From Salipaludibacillus neizhouensis (GTDB lineage Bacteria > Bacillota > Bacilli > Bacillales > Salisediminibacteriaceae): 64,000 bases of DNA. A program made the translations under genes and the position numbers. Every line of letters begins with the position of its first letter. Positions within the stretch are counted from its first letter, which is position 1. The stretch is taken from the NCBI RefSeq assembly GCF_002886185.1, contig NZ_KZ614146.1, positions 3,175,224 through 3,239,223 on the forward strand. The letters are read 5' to 3'. A model generated the notes under the pieces. It saw only the letters and a list, made by a program, of their open reading frames with translations, was not told where the DNA came from and searched no databases. Positions 51,904 through 61,202 of the stretch are shown here, one piece after another.

Positions 51904-53640
51904 ATGATAAAGGAACAACCAAAGACACTAAAACCTTTTCTCTCTCTTATACTATCTACCAAAATACCTAAAATCGCATTGACTCTAGGGTTAGTTGGAA
52001 GTCTCGTTACCACACTAGTAGGGCTTTCCATCCCACTGCTCACAAGAGAAATGGTCGACGGATTTTCAATGGAATCATTAAATACTTTTCTAATTGGGAT
52101 CATCATTATCGTTTTTATTTTGCAAGCAGTCATCGATGGATTATCCATGTATGCCCTGGCATTTGTCGGGCAAAAAATAGTCGCCAACCTCAGAGAAAAA
52201 ATGTGGTTCAAACTTTTACGCTTACCGGTCAATTATTATGACAAAAATAAAAGTGGAGAAACGGTTAGTCGTGTTGTCAATGACACAGGAATTGTAAAAG
52301 ACCTAATCTCCCAACACTTCCCTCAGTTTATCGGTGGCGTTATTACCATTATTGGTGCTGTGACGATTTTGCTGTTTATGGATTGGAAAATGACTTTATT
52401 AATGTTAATTGCTGTTCCAATCACTGTCCTTTTTATGGTTCCACTTGGAAGCAAAATGTCAAAAATATCGCGTGGTCTGCAAGATGAAACAGCAAGTTTT
52501 ACAGGCAGTGTACAGCAAACACTTAGTGAAATTCGTTTAATGAAAGCCTCCAATGCAGAAAGCACAGAGGAAAAGAAAGGGCTATCTAGAATTGATAAGC
52601 TTTTCTCCTATGGATTAAGAGAAGGGCTCATTTTTGCCCTCGTTGCCCCACTGATGTATCTCGTCGTCATGGTCGTTATTGTCATCATTATCGGATACGG
52701 AGGAATTCGAGTAGCAGAGGGCACCATGACCACTGGCTCGCTTGTTGCTTTTTTACTCTATCTCTTCCAAATCATCTTCCCGATTACATCGTTCACCATG
52801 TTTTTTACCCAATTACAAAAAGCAAAGGGTGCCACGGAACGAATTATTGATATATTAAAAATTAACGTAGAGGACGGCCAAGAAGGAAAAGACATAGATA
52901 TCGCCAATCAAGCCATCTATGTTAGGAATGTATCCTTCTCCTACAGTGAAGAGGAAGCTGTCATTAAAGACGTTTCCTTTGACGTGCAGCCGGGAATGAT
53001 GGTTGCTTTTGCAGGTCCAAGCGGTGGCGGTAAAACGACGATGTTCGGACTGCTGGAGCGCTTTTACGTCCCAATTTCAGGTGACATTATAATTGGAACC
53101 ACACCTATTAAAGAGTTGTCCATGAGTTCCTGGAGAAGTCAAATCGGGTATGTTTCACAAGATAGTCCGATGATGGCAGGTACGATCCGTGAAAATCTTT
53201 GCTACGGGTTAGAAGATCGACAAGATATTACCGACGAGCGTCTATGGGAAGTGGCGAAAATGGCCTATGCTGCAGAGTTTATTAAAGAGTTTCCAAAAGA
53301 TCTCGATACGGAGGTTGGAGAACGTGGCGTGAAAGTATCCGGCGGTCAAAGGCAACGTATTGCTATCGCCCGTGCATTTCTGAGAGATCCCAAGATTTTA
53401 ATGATGGATGAAGCAACTGCGAGTCTTGATAGCCAATCGGAAGGAATCGTTCAACAAGCTTTGGCTCGTTTAATGGAAGGCAGAACGACCTTTGTCATCG
53501 CTCACCGGTTATCGACCATCGTAAACGCTGATAAAATCATTTTTATTGAAAAAGGCCAAATAACCGGAATTGGTACTCACCGAGAGCTCGTTCAATCACA
53601 TGATCTCTATAGAGAGTTTTCGGAACAGCAGTTGACTTAA
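51904..53640 (+). CDS. ABC exporter half-transporter (BmrA/LmrA-like)
   Basis: A 578-residue fused exporter with six N-terminal membrane helices (about residues 20-310) and one ATPase domain. Walker A is GPSGGGKTT, the Q-loop VSQDSPMM, the signature VSGGQRQRIAIARAFL, Walker B ILMMDEATASLD and the switch His in VIAHRLST. It should work as a homodimer exporting drugs or lipids. The ATG at 51904 is chosen because the GTG 12 bases upstream directly abuts the AGAAGG ribosome site. Confidence 0.93.
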   Translation: MIKEQPKTLKPFLSLILSTKIPKIALTLGLVGSLVTTLVGLSIPLLTREMVDGFSMESLNTFLIGIIIIVFILQAVIDGLSMYALAFVGQKIVANLREKMWFKLLRLPVNYYDKNKSGETVSRVVNDTGIVKDLISQHFPQFIGGVITIIGAVTILLFMDWKMTLLMLIAVPITVLFMVPLGSKMSKISRGLQDETASFTGSVQQTLSEIRLMKASNAESTEEKKGLSRIDKLFSYGLREGLIFALVAPLMYLVVMVVIVIIIGYGGIRVAEGTMTTGSLVAFLLYLFQIIFPITSFTMFFTQLQKAKGATERIIDILKINVEDGQEGKDIDIANQAIYVRNVSFSYSEEEAVIKDVSFDVQPGMMVAFAGPSGGGKTTMFGLLERFYVPISGDIIIGTTPIKELSMSSWRSQIGYVSQDSPMMAGTIRENLCYGLEDRQDITDERLWEVAKMAYAAEFIKEFPKDLDTEVGERGVKVSGGQRQRIAIARAFLRDPKILMMDEATASLDSQSEGIVQQALARLMEGRTTFVIAHRLSTIVNADKIIFIEKGQITGIGTHRELVQSHDLYREFSEQQLT

Positions 53641-53686
53641 AAAGAATTTATATACTTAGTGGATTACCGATAAAATGCTATAAGAG

Positions 53687-53725
53687 AATGTTCAAAAAGG
53701 TAGTTTTTTTACCTTTTTAAACATT
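53687..53725 (+). terminator. Hairpin after the ABC exporter
   Basis: AATGTTCAAAAAGGTA pairs with TACCTTTTTAAACATT (one mismatch) around a T-rich loop. There is no T run after it, so its strength is unclear. Confidence 0.55.
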
Positions 53726-53802
53726 CCCTAAGTGTTATTTTATACATCTCCTTGCATACTCTGGAAACAATCTTGGCAACGCGCTTGATTAGTTAGTGAA
53801 AC

Positions 53803-53835
53803 AAAAAAGCAATGCTCCGATTATTAAAGCATCGC
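53803..53835 (-). terminator. Intrinsic terminator after the small membrane protein
   Basis: On the minus strand GCGATGCT pairs with AGCATTGC and is followed by six T, 35 bases beyond the stop at 53870. Confidence 0.78.
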
Positions 53836-53869
53836 CACCCGCCAGTTCCAGAAAAAAATTATAAAAGTT

Positions 53870-54352
53870 TTAGTTAGCATCTTTATTACTTTGTAAATCT
53901 TTTTCATACCAAATCTGAAAACCATATATTAAAAGGGCTACTCCGATCATAATTAAATAAGTAATATCTGGTGACATTTCGCCTGAAGCTAATCCAAGTT
54001 TTTGTTGGATTGGATACCATAAATATATGTATACACCATCCAATATTAGGTTTGTTATTAAATAAATAGTAAATTTTCCGTAGGTTAACTTAAAAATCCA
54101 TAATGTTGCTACTAAATATGCACTATATACCCAAGGAATATTTGCAACTTTATCCCATTCAAACAGCCCAGGTTCTCTCCACCAATTATAATGATATGCA
54201 GCTTGGTAAATAAGAGTGTTGACTACAGTAACAAACAATGCCACTGGAAGAAATCTTCTTAGAGTTTTATCTCCAATTAGCACCAGTGTTGCAACAGGAG
54301 TTAGAAACATTAGCCATTGCATTATTTGTATCACATTCATCCTCCTTATCAA
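53870..54352 (-). CDS. Small multi-pass membrane protein (CBO0543-like)
   Basis: A 160-residue protein with four or five helices; WKDK-type sites are absent, and the pattern YHYNWWREPGLFEWDKVANIP between helices resembles the CBO0543 family of uncharacterised Bacilli proteins, as may the protein at 32480-33034. AGGAGG lies upstream of the ATG. Function unknown. Confidence 0.7.
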   Translation of the reverse strand: MIRRMNVIQIMQWLMFLTPVATLVLIGDKTLRRFLPVALFVTVVNTLIYQAAYHYNWWREPGLFEWDKVANIPWVYSAYLVATLWIFKLTYGKFTIYLITNLILDGVYIYLWYPIQQKLGLASGEMSPDITYLIMIGVALLIYGFQIWYEKDLQSNKDAN

Positions 54353-54942
54353 TTAATAATTCAATTTATCTAATTATCCCCCTATGTTTAGATTAAATGT
54401 ATTGATGGGTACTATATATTTAGTTATACACTTCCACTTATCCCCACTCTAAACAAGTTCTCTTATATTTTTCTATTAACGTTTGGTCTTAAAAGTACAA
54501 TTTCCCATATTTCTACAATATACGACATAAACCGAATATTATTAAGATATAATAGTGTTCACATACTCTAATAAGGACTAGTAAGTCTAAAACTCGAATA
54601 GAGCCCGAATTTCACATGTGCTAATAGGACTTTATTCGTTTACACTATAAAAGCCCCCTTTTATTTAAATTCTTAATTACCTCTCTACTATATTCCTTCA
54701 TTTATCTCGCACCAAATTTTCTCACAGATAGACTGTTGCAAAGGTGGATAAGTTATTAGAGAGATTGATGGTTTTCCTAAAAATTTATATTTGGTGTTAG
54801 TGTAGTTAACTAATTTTAAGGGTTAGTAAATTTCTTAAAAAAATTAGTTCTTTTTAATATGGGTTTTACATTTTTATATGTTTCTCCAATCGAAGTAAAG
54901 CCCACTTCGAACAAATCAAAAATGGGAGTTGTTTTTTTTAAT
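54353..54942. other. Long gene-free interval before the BCCT gene
   Basis: Nearly 600 AT-rich bases with no supportable gene. No riboswitch or repeat family of this window is present. The length suggests regulated promoters for the carrier gene. Confidence 0.35.
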
Positions 54943-56466
54943 ATGAAGAATGCTTCAGTTGTTTTTTACGCATCATTATTGATAGTGGCAGGTATTGTTC
55001 TAATGGGAATAACAATGCCTGATTCGTTAGAAAGTATCACTAGAAACACACGAGGTTTTATTACCAGTTCATTCGGTTGGTATTACTTAGGAATAGTATC
55101 CGTATTTGTATTCGTATGTTTTTATTTATTAGTGAGTCCAGTCGGTCGAATAAAACTTGGAAAACAAGAGGACAAGCCTGAATTTTCGCGACCAACATGG
55201 CTCGCAATGCTTTTTAGTGCAGGTGTTGGTATTGGTTTAATTTTCTATGGTACAGCCGAACCCATTAGTCACTACGCAGTAAGTTCACCTACAGGAGAAA
55301 TTGGCACTCATCAAGGCATAAAGGATGCAATGAGGTTTACATTTTTTCACTGGGGTATACATGCATGGGCAGTCTATGGGTGCGTTGCCTTATCTATTGC
55401 TTACTTTACCTTTAGAAAAGGTGAACGCGTCTTAATTAGCAGAACATTAAGACCATTGATTGGCAAGCATGCAGATGGACCAATTGGTAATGTTATTGAT
55501 GTCATAGCTGTTATTTCAACTGTTATCGGGGTTGCAACAACACTAGGTTTTGGTGCAATGCAAATAAATGGAGGACTATTTTACTTATTTGGAATACCAA
55601 TTAATATGACAACTCAAACTGTAATCGTCCTTATTGTTACAGCCTTATTTATGATATCTGCATTAACTGGTTTAAGCAAAGGCATTAAGATCCTAAGTAA
55701 TTTAAATATGGGACTTTCCGCCTTCCTTTTCTTAATTGTATTTGTATTTGGATCAACACTTTTCACTTTAAATTTATTTATTGATACTATAGGGGCTTAC
55801 ATGCAAAATTTCATTAATATGAGTTTTCGAATTGCCCCATTTAACGTAGAGGCTCGAAACTGGATTAATGATTGGACAATCTTCTATTGGGCATGGTGGA
55901 TTGCTTGGTCTCCATTTGTAGGTATTTTTATCGCCAGAATATCCAAGGGAAGAACAATCCGCGAATTTGTTATATATGTTCTACTAGTTCCATCACTTAT
56001 TGGTTTCCTATGGTTTACAACATTCGGAGGTGCAGCAATTACAGCAGAAATGTCTGGATTGCTTTCAATATCTTCGTTATTACCCGAAGAATCGCTTTTC
56101 GGAGTTTTAGAAAGTTATCCATTTAGCATGGCATTATCCATTTTAGCCATTCTTATTATTGTTACGTTCTTTGTCACATCCGCAGACTCTGGTACATTCG
56201 TTATAGGTATGATGACAACTAACGGATCGCAAAATCCAAGTAATCAAATTAAGGTAATTTGGGGAATATTTCTTTCCATTACTGCTCTTGCTCTACTTTA
56301 TTCTGGTGGATTGCAAGCTCTTCAAAACACTATGATCATTGCAGCTCTTCCATTTTCTGTTATTATAGGGCTAATGGTAATTAGTTTGCTTAAATCTTTA
56401 CATAAGGAAGCAAGAGAGTTGGGAATTGGACAGATAATAACTAGGAAGAAAAAAGAAAACAAATGA
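54943..56466 (+). CDS. BCCT-family glycine betaine/choline transporter
   Basis: A 507-residue carrier with twelve helices that takes up betaine, choline or similar compatible solutes with Na+. Family landmarks are SAGVGIGLIFYGTAEPISHY, FFHWGIHAWAVY and the Trp-rich box WTIFYWAWWIAWSPFVGIFI, then ARISKGRTIREF. The start is uncertain: the ATG at 54943 begins at the natural N-terminus (MKNASVVFYASLL), with GGGAG 14 bases upstream; an ATG at 54859 adds 28 atypical residues and has no ribosome site. A strong terminator follows. Confidence 0.92.
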   Translation: MKNASVVFYASLLIVAGIVLMGITMPDSLESITRNTRGFITSSFGWYYLGIVSVFVFVCFYLLVSPVGRIKLGKQEDKPEFSRPTWLAMLFSAGVGIGLIFYGTAEPISHYAVSSPTGEIGTHQGIKDAMRFTFFHWGIHAWAVYGCVALSIAYFTFRKGERVLISRTLRPLIGKHADGPIGNVIDVIAVISTVIGVATTLGFGAMQINGGLFYLFGIPINMTTQTVIVLIVTALFMISALTGLSKGIKILSNLNMGLSAFLFLIVFVFGSTLFTLNLFIDTIGAYMQNFINMSFRIAPFNVEARNWINDWTIFYWAWWIAWSPFVGIFIARISKGRTIREFVIYVLLVPSLIGFLWFTTFGGAAITAEMSGLLSISSLLPEESLFGVLESYPFSMALSILAILIIVTFFVTSADSGTFVIGMMTTNGSQNPSNQIKVIWGIFLSITALALLYSGGLQALQNTMIIAALPFSVIIGLMVISLLKSLHKEARELGIGQIITRKKKENK

Positions 56467-56519
56467 TAAACTAACCAATGAAAATGCTAAGGAAGATATA
56501 TAATTGTATTTTGATTAAA

Positions 56520-56558
56520 GAAAGCCTTGTATCAACTCCAAGTTGATACAAGGCTTTC
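56520..56558 (+). terminator. Strong hairpin after the BCCT gene
   Basis: A perfect 18-bp stem, GAAAGCCTTGTATCAACT with its complement, around a CCA loop. A short pyrimidine run is included in the right arm. Confidence 0.8.
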
Positions 56559-56726
56559 TAACTAACCAAGGTGATGTGTGACACCCTTAACTTCGAAAAT
56601 ACATTTTTGTATATTGTAAAATTACAGGAATATATTATAATCAAAGTAAATAGTATTTAGGAAAAATTGTAAATTGAGGAAAAATTTAAAGTCCAATAAG
56701 AGGACGAAGATTTTGGGGGAATTTAT

Positions 56727-58163
56727 TTGGAGCAGGTGTTTAAACAGGCAGAGAATAATAGTTCATCGAAGAAACGATTCAGCTGGTTTAAAAATTGGAA
56801 AATGATTATTTTGATTGCGATTATTGTCATTGCAGTTATTTTTGCGGCACTGTTTTTTTATCAGAAGACACATTTTAACTCGAATATTACGATTAATGAC
56901 ATTGAAGTCAGGGGCCTGACAGCTGATCGCGCCCTTGAAAAATTACAAGCATCTGTATTAACTAATAATGTCTATATTGGAGAAGAAATCGTTACAGGAA
57001 AAGAGACACAAATGGCGTTTTCAGAAAGCGACTTGCCGGAGATTAAAAATTTACTGCAAAGGCAGTGGACATTCTTTCCTTCTTCAGAAGCAAAAACATA
57101 TTCCATAACACCAGTTATACAGGACAAATACCGCAGCGAAGAATTGAAAACGGAGCTTGAACAAGAACTCATCTACATGAATCAGGTTTTACAACCTCCC
57201 ACAGACGCCAAGGCCAGTATTGAGAATGGTGAAATAATAATCTCTGAAAGCGCTGATGGGGAGCAATATGATATCAGTAGTCTAATAGAGGAATACGACA
57301 ACCATGAATATACGAGTGAGATTAACTTGAGCCCTGTTTATTTGCAGGCAGTAAAGGAAGACAGTGAGATCATACAGAACCAGGTGGAAAAACTCCAGAA
57401 ATTCCTTGACCACAATGTGGAGTATGAAATCCAGGATCAAGTTTATTCATTAAAGGCCAGCGAACTTATTCTCGATGCTTCTCTATCGGAAAATATGGAT
57501 GTGCTGATAGACTCTGATACTATATTTGAAAAAATCGCTGAAATTAATGATTCCCATTCCAACTTAGGAAAAGATTTCAGCTTTAAAACACATTCAGGTT
57601 CCGTTCTCTCCGTTAAGGGTGAAGGGTACGGCTGGGCGCTCGAGGCAGAAAAAGAAGCAGCTTTGATTAAGGAAGCCTTTGAGGCTGGTGAAAAATCAAT
57701 TTCCCCTTCCAATATTTATGGGAATGGTTGGGAAGGCGAAGGTTATGGATACGAAACTACTTCAAATAACGGAATTGGTGATACTTATGCAGAAGTATCT
57801 ATCAAAGATCAGCGTATGTGGATTTACAAAGACGGAGAATTAGTTGTGGACACTCATGTGGTGACGGGCAGACAAAGCACACAGCAGGATACAGCGCCGG
57901 GAGTATGGTATATCCTTTTCAAACGCACGCCATATACACTTACAGGCACTTCAGCAGATGAATCCGAATATGCCACCGATGTCGATTACTGGGCCCCCTT
58001 TACAAACAGCGGACAGGGATTCCACGATGCAGGTTGGCGCACGAACTGGTCAAGCAACGCCTACTCAACAGAAGGATCTAATGGTTGCGTTAACGTACCC
58101 CCTGATATTATGAAGAAAGTGTATGAAAATTTAAACGTTTATGATCCGGTTGTAATCTATTGA
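56727..58163 (+). CDS. L,D-transpeptidase (YkuD domain) with N-terminal anchor and PG-binding-like region
   Basis: A 478-residue wall enzyme. Residues 22-48 are a membrane anchor after a basic start. The middle region resembles the PG_binding_4 (VanW-associated) domain, with ITINDIEVRGLTADRALEKL. The C-terminal YkuD domain (about 350-478) has SIKDQRMWIYKDGELVVDTH, the catalytic His in FHDAGWRTNWSS and Cys454 in EGSNGCVNVP. It forms 3-3 peptide crosslinks or attaches ligands to peptidoglycan. The start is a TTG with GGGGGA 6 bases upstream. A repeat C hairpin abuts the stop. Confidence 0.92.
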   Translation: MEQVFKQAENNSSSKKRFSWFKNWKMIILIAIIVIAVIFAALFFYQKTHFNSNITINDIEVRGLTADRALEKLQASVLTNNVYIGEEIVTGKETQMAFSESDLPEIKNLLQRQWTFFPSSEAKTYSITPVIQDKYRSEELKTELEQELIYMNQVLQPPTDAKASIENGEIIISESADGEQYDISSLIEEYDNHEYTSEINLSPVYLQAVKEDSEIIQNQVEKLQKFLDHNVEYEIQDQVYSLKASELILDASLSENMDVLIDSDTIFEKIAEINDSHSNLGKDFSFKTHSGSVLSVKGEGYGWALEAEKEAALIKEAFEAGEKSISPSNIYGNGWEGEGYGYETTSNNGIGDTYAEVSIKDQRMWIYKDGELVVDTHVVTGRQSTQQDTAPGVWYILFKRTPYTLTGTSADESEYATDVDYWAPFTNSGQGFHDAGWRTNWSSNAYSTEGSNGCVNVPPDIMKKVYENLNVYDPVVIY

Positions 58164-58185
58164 GAAAAACGGCATAGCCGTCTTT
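58162..58185. repeat. Short hairpin repeat C, copy 2
   Basis: GAGAAAAACGGCATAGCCGT followed by CTTT, the same phrase as at 28353-28379. It overlaps the L,D-transpeptidase stop codon and may serve as its terminator. Confidence 0.55.
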
Positions 58186-58316
58186 AAATAATTGATAGCT
58201 TTACTCTCGCTTTTTCTCCGACATTTTTATTGCCAGTCTTGTGCCATTCTGCCTGAGAATGTTCCCCAGTCGAACTATTGAACCCCCTAAATAAACGTGT
58301 TCTCCACAATGGTATA

Positions 58317-58354
58317 GAAAAAAACGTGACAGGAGAAGCCTCCTGCCACGTTTT
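58317..58354 (-). terminator. Intrinsic terminator after the FGGY kinase
   Basis: On the minus strand AAAACGTGGCAGGAG pairs with CTCCTGTCACGTTTT (one G-U) around GCTT, with more T following. Confidence 0.9.
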
Positions 58355-58368
58355 GAATTGTTTAATAT

Positions 58369-59967
58369 TTATTTTAGATTGTCTACTGCAGCTCTTTCAA
58401 TACCAAGCCCTTTTTTGTAACGTTCCATAAATTGCTCAAAACCTTCGACATCTTTTGGATCTGGAGACATAGTCTTTACAGCTTGGTCTGCAAATACTTT
58501 CTCATTTAAAAACTCATCTAACGTTTCATTATCCTTTTTGTTAATCATATATGAGCCAAGCAGGGCAATCCCCCAAGCTCCGCCTTCTCCCGCTGTTTCC
58601 ATCACAGACACAGGAACATTAAAAGCACCGGCCAAGATACCTTGCCCTACACCTTCTGTCTTAAATATGCCACCGTGACCTAAAATTTCATCTAGTTTTA
58701 CTTTTTCTTCTTTGATTAGAATATCCATCCCTATTTTCATTGCGCCAAATGCGGTAAACAAATGAACGCGCATGAAATTCGCTAGATTGAAATTGCTTTC
58801 TGAAGAACGAACAAACAATGGACGACCTTCTTCAAAGTGGGTCATGTGTTCACCGGAAAGGTAACCGTAAGATAATAGGCCGCCCCCATCCGGATCTCCT
58901 TGAAGGGCTTGTTTAAATAACGTTTCATATAACTTATTACGATCCACTTCCATCCCCATTGTTTTTGAAAATTCTTCAAATAATCCGATCCAGGCATTCA
59001 AGTCTGACGAACAGTTATTAGAGTGAGCCATCGCTACCAAATTCCCTGTAGGAGTAGTTACTAAATCAATTTCAGGATAGACTTTGGACAAATCTTTTTC
59101 CAATACTACCATTGCAAATGCAGAAGTGCCGGCAGAAACATTACCAGTGCGCTTGGCTACGCTGTTTGTTGCAACCATACCAGTTCCTGCATCACCTTCT
59201 GGCGGACAAAGTGGAATACCAGCCGCTAACTCTCCGGTAGGATCCAGAAGTTTCGCTCCTTCTTCTGTAAGTACACCTGCGTTTTCACCCGCCACCTTAA
59301 CTTCTGGCAAAATATCTTCCAGTTTCCATGGTAAATTCTTAGAGGCAATTAATTCATTGAACTGATCGGTCATAGTTTGATTATAGTTCTTCGTATTCAA
59401 GTCAATTGGAAATACACCGGATGCTTCCCCAACACCTAAAACTTTTTCTCCAGTTAGTTTCCATTGGATATAGCCTGCTAGTGTTGTTTGAAAGCTAATG
59501 TCCTTAATATGTTCTTCCTGATTCAAGATAGCTTGGTAGAGGTGAGCAATACTCCATCTTTGTGGAATATTGTAGTTAAATAGTTTTGTCAATTCTGTTG
59601 AAGCCTGTTCGGTAATATTGTTGCGCCACGTGCGGAAAGGAACGAGAAGCTCCTCATCTTTATCGAAAGCCATATAGCCATGCATCATCGCACTAAAACC
59701 GATGGCGCCAACTGTATGTAGGGTGACTCCATATTGCTGTTTAACATCTGTAGCCATTTTTTTGTAGCTGTCTTGTAAACCCTTCCAAATATCCTCAACG
59801 CTATAGGTCCATAAGTTGTTTACTAAGCTATTTTCCCAGTCATGGTTTCCTGATGCAATCGGTGTATTATCTTCACCAATAAGAACTGCTTTAATACGTG
59901 TTGAACCAAATTCAATACCAAGTACTGTTTTGCCACTTTGAATCGCATTTTTAACATCAAGACTCAT
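58369..59967 (-). CDS. FGGY-family carbohydrate kinase
   Basis: A 532-residue ASKHA-fold sugar kinase. The phosphate-1 motif is [15 protein letters not shown] near residue 17, [16 protein letters not shown] follows, and [13 protein letters not shown] and [14 protein letters not shown] form the phosphate-2 and adenosine parts. The family includes xylulokinase, ribulokinase and gluconate kinase; the sequence is longer than typical xylulokinase and I cannot fix the substrate. AGGAAAAA precedes the ATG. Transcribed alone, divergent from the ECF operon. Confidence 0.88.
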   Translation of the reverse strand: MSLDVKNAIQSGKTVLGIEFGSTRIKAVLIGEDNTPIASGNHDWENSLVNNLWTYSVEDIWKGLQDSYKKMATDVKQQYGVTLHTVGAIGFSAMMHGYMAFDKDEELLVPFRTWRNNITEQASTELTKLFNYNIPQRWSIAHLYQAILNQEEHIKDISFQTTLAGYIQWKLTGEKVLGVGEASGVFPIDLNTKNYNQTMTDQFNELIASKNLPWKLEDILPEVKVAGENAGVLTEEGAKLLDPTGELAAGIPLCPPEGDAGTGMVATNSVAKRTGNVSAGTSAFAMVVLEKDLSKVYPEIDLVTTPTGNLVAMAHSNNCSSDLNAWIGLFEEFSKTMGMEVDRNKLYETLFKQALQGDPDGGGLLSYGYLSGEHMTHFEEGRPLFVRSSESNFNLANFMRVHLFTAFGAMKIGMDILIKEEKVKLDEILGHGGIFKTEGVGQGILAGAFNVPVSVMETAGEGGAWGIALLGSYMINKKDNETLDEFLNEKVFADQAVKTMSPDPKDVEGFEQFMERYKKGLGIERAAVDNLK

Positions 59968-60162
59968 ATTTTTTCCTCCAATAATTAATTAATAACTCTA
60001 TTATAAGAGATATGATAGACTATTTCAATCATAGATGTACGTACAATATTATTCAGAATACGTTTTCTGTTTTGTGTCAAACGTATAAGTAATTCTTTTT
60101 GCTATTGAAAGAGCAAAACAAGCTGTCCGAATGACTCAAATAATGAATAAATATTTACATTT

Positions 60163-60191
60163 AAAACCATAAGAAGGTTGGCTTCGTCTAA
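60163..60191 (+). promoter_or_regulatory. ECF-sigma-type promoter of the sigma-PadR-SEDS operon
   Basis: AAAACC (60163-60168) and CGTCTAAG (60185-60192) are separated by 16 bases, matching the usual ECF promoter pattern (AAC-type -35, CGTC -10). It lies 25 bases upstream of an ECF sigma gene, suggesting autoregulation. Confidence 0.65.
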
Positions 60192-60215
60192 GATATAAGA
60201 AGAGGTGATACATAA

Positions 60216-60764
60216 ATGGATGAGCTAGAGCAATTGGTGGTGACAGAAGAAAGTCGGGATGACAGAGAAGAGATCATTGCTCAATTAATGTCTGAATATA
60301 GCGATGGTATCCTGCATCTCGTATATACATATGTAAAAAACCGAGCGACTGCGGAGGATTTAACACAAGAGATATTTATAAAGAGTTATGAAAAACTAAG
60401 TCAGTTTAACCAGCAGTCCTCCATAAAAACCTGGGTATATCGAATTGCTAGTAATCATTGTAAAGACTATCTAAAAAGCTGGCACTATCGAAAAATAGTT
60501 CTTAACGAGAAGTTTTTGGACTATATACCTTCCAAATCAAAACACATTGATGAAGAAATTATTGCTAAGGACGAAGAAAACTGTTTGTCCAATGCTGTCA
60601 TGGCTTTACCTGTAAAGTACAGAGAAGTGGTTTTTCTCCATTACTATGAAGAACTATCATTAGCAGAAATAAACAAGGTTACTACAGTTAATATAAACAC
60701 ACTAAAAACGAGGTTAAAACGTGCAAAAGAACTATTAAAAGACAAGATGACAGAGGAGGTTTAG
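60216..60764 (+). CDS. ECF-type RNA polymerase sigma factor
   Basis: A 182-residue sigma-70-like factor with only regions 2 and 4. Region 2 (about residues 25-95) includes VKNRATAEDLTQEIFIKSYE and SIKTWVYRIASNHCKDYLK. Region 4 (about 125-178) includes ALPVKYREVVFLHYYEELSL and NINTLKTRLKRAKELL. AGAGGTG precedes the ATG. A matching ECF promoter lies upstream, and the next gene begins 3 bases after the stop. The usual anti-sigma partner is absent; a PadR-like protein takes its place. Confidence 0.92.
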   Translation: MDELEQLVVTEESRDDREEIIAQLMSEYSDGILHLVYTYVKNRATAEDLTQEIFIKSYEKLSQFNQQSSIKTWVYRIASNHCKDYLKSWHYRKIVLNEKFLDYIPSKSKHIDEEIIAKDEENCLSNAVMALPVKYREVVFLHYYEELSLAEINKVTTVNINTLKTRLKRAKELLKDKMTEEV

Positions 60765-60767
60765 CCG

Positions 60768-61202
60768 ATGAACGATCCATTTACGAAACTAAAAAGTTCC
60801 ATGAAAAATACAATTTTTAAAGATCTCTCCTTTTCCGATGAGCAAAAAAAAGCAGTAAAACATGCAATACGAGAAGATAAACTACAACCACAGCTTCATT
60901 TTTGGAAAGAGGAAACTCTTTTAGATGTATTCGAATTTCTTCAACGGGAAGCAAATCACGGCTACGAGATATCCAACCATCTTTTTCAAAAATATGACCA
61001 AAGTTTTCAAAATAATCAAGGACAACTTTATACACTCTTACATTTACTCGAGAACAAAGAACTCCTCACTTCAAAGTGGATAGAAGAAAAAAAATACTAT
61101 TCCTTAACTGCAAAAGGTAAAAAACAATTAGCTGCTTATACTCAAGGAAGTTCAAAACACGGCAGATCTTTTAAACTTTTACTAGAGGAGGCAGTTTTAT
61201 GA
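60768..61202 (+). CDS. PadR-like winged helix protein with anti-sigma-like N-terminus
   Basis: A 144-residue protein. Residues about 50-130 form a PadR-type winged helix: VFEFLQREANHGYEISNHLF, LYTLLHLLENKELL and YYSLTAKGKKQLAAY. The first 45 residues (MNDPFTKLKSSMKNTIFKDL and on through SDEQKKAVKHAI) recall the N-terminus of short anti-sigma factors such as YlaD, though without a zinc HxxxCxxC motif. It sits between a sigma gene and its likely target and overlaps the next start by 4 bases. It may repress DNA, hold the sigma factor, or both; the last is inference. Confidence 0.82.
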   Translation: MNDPFTKLKSSMKNTIFKDLSFSDEQKKAVKHAIREDKLQPQLHFWKEETLLDVFEFLQREANHGYEISNHLFQKYDQSFQNNQGQLYTLLHLLENKELLTSKWIEEKKYYSLTAKGKKQLAAYTQGSSKHGRSFKLLLEEAVL

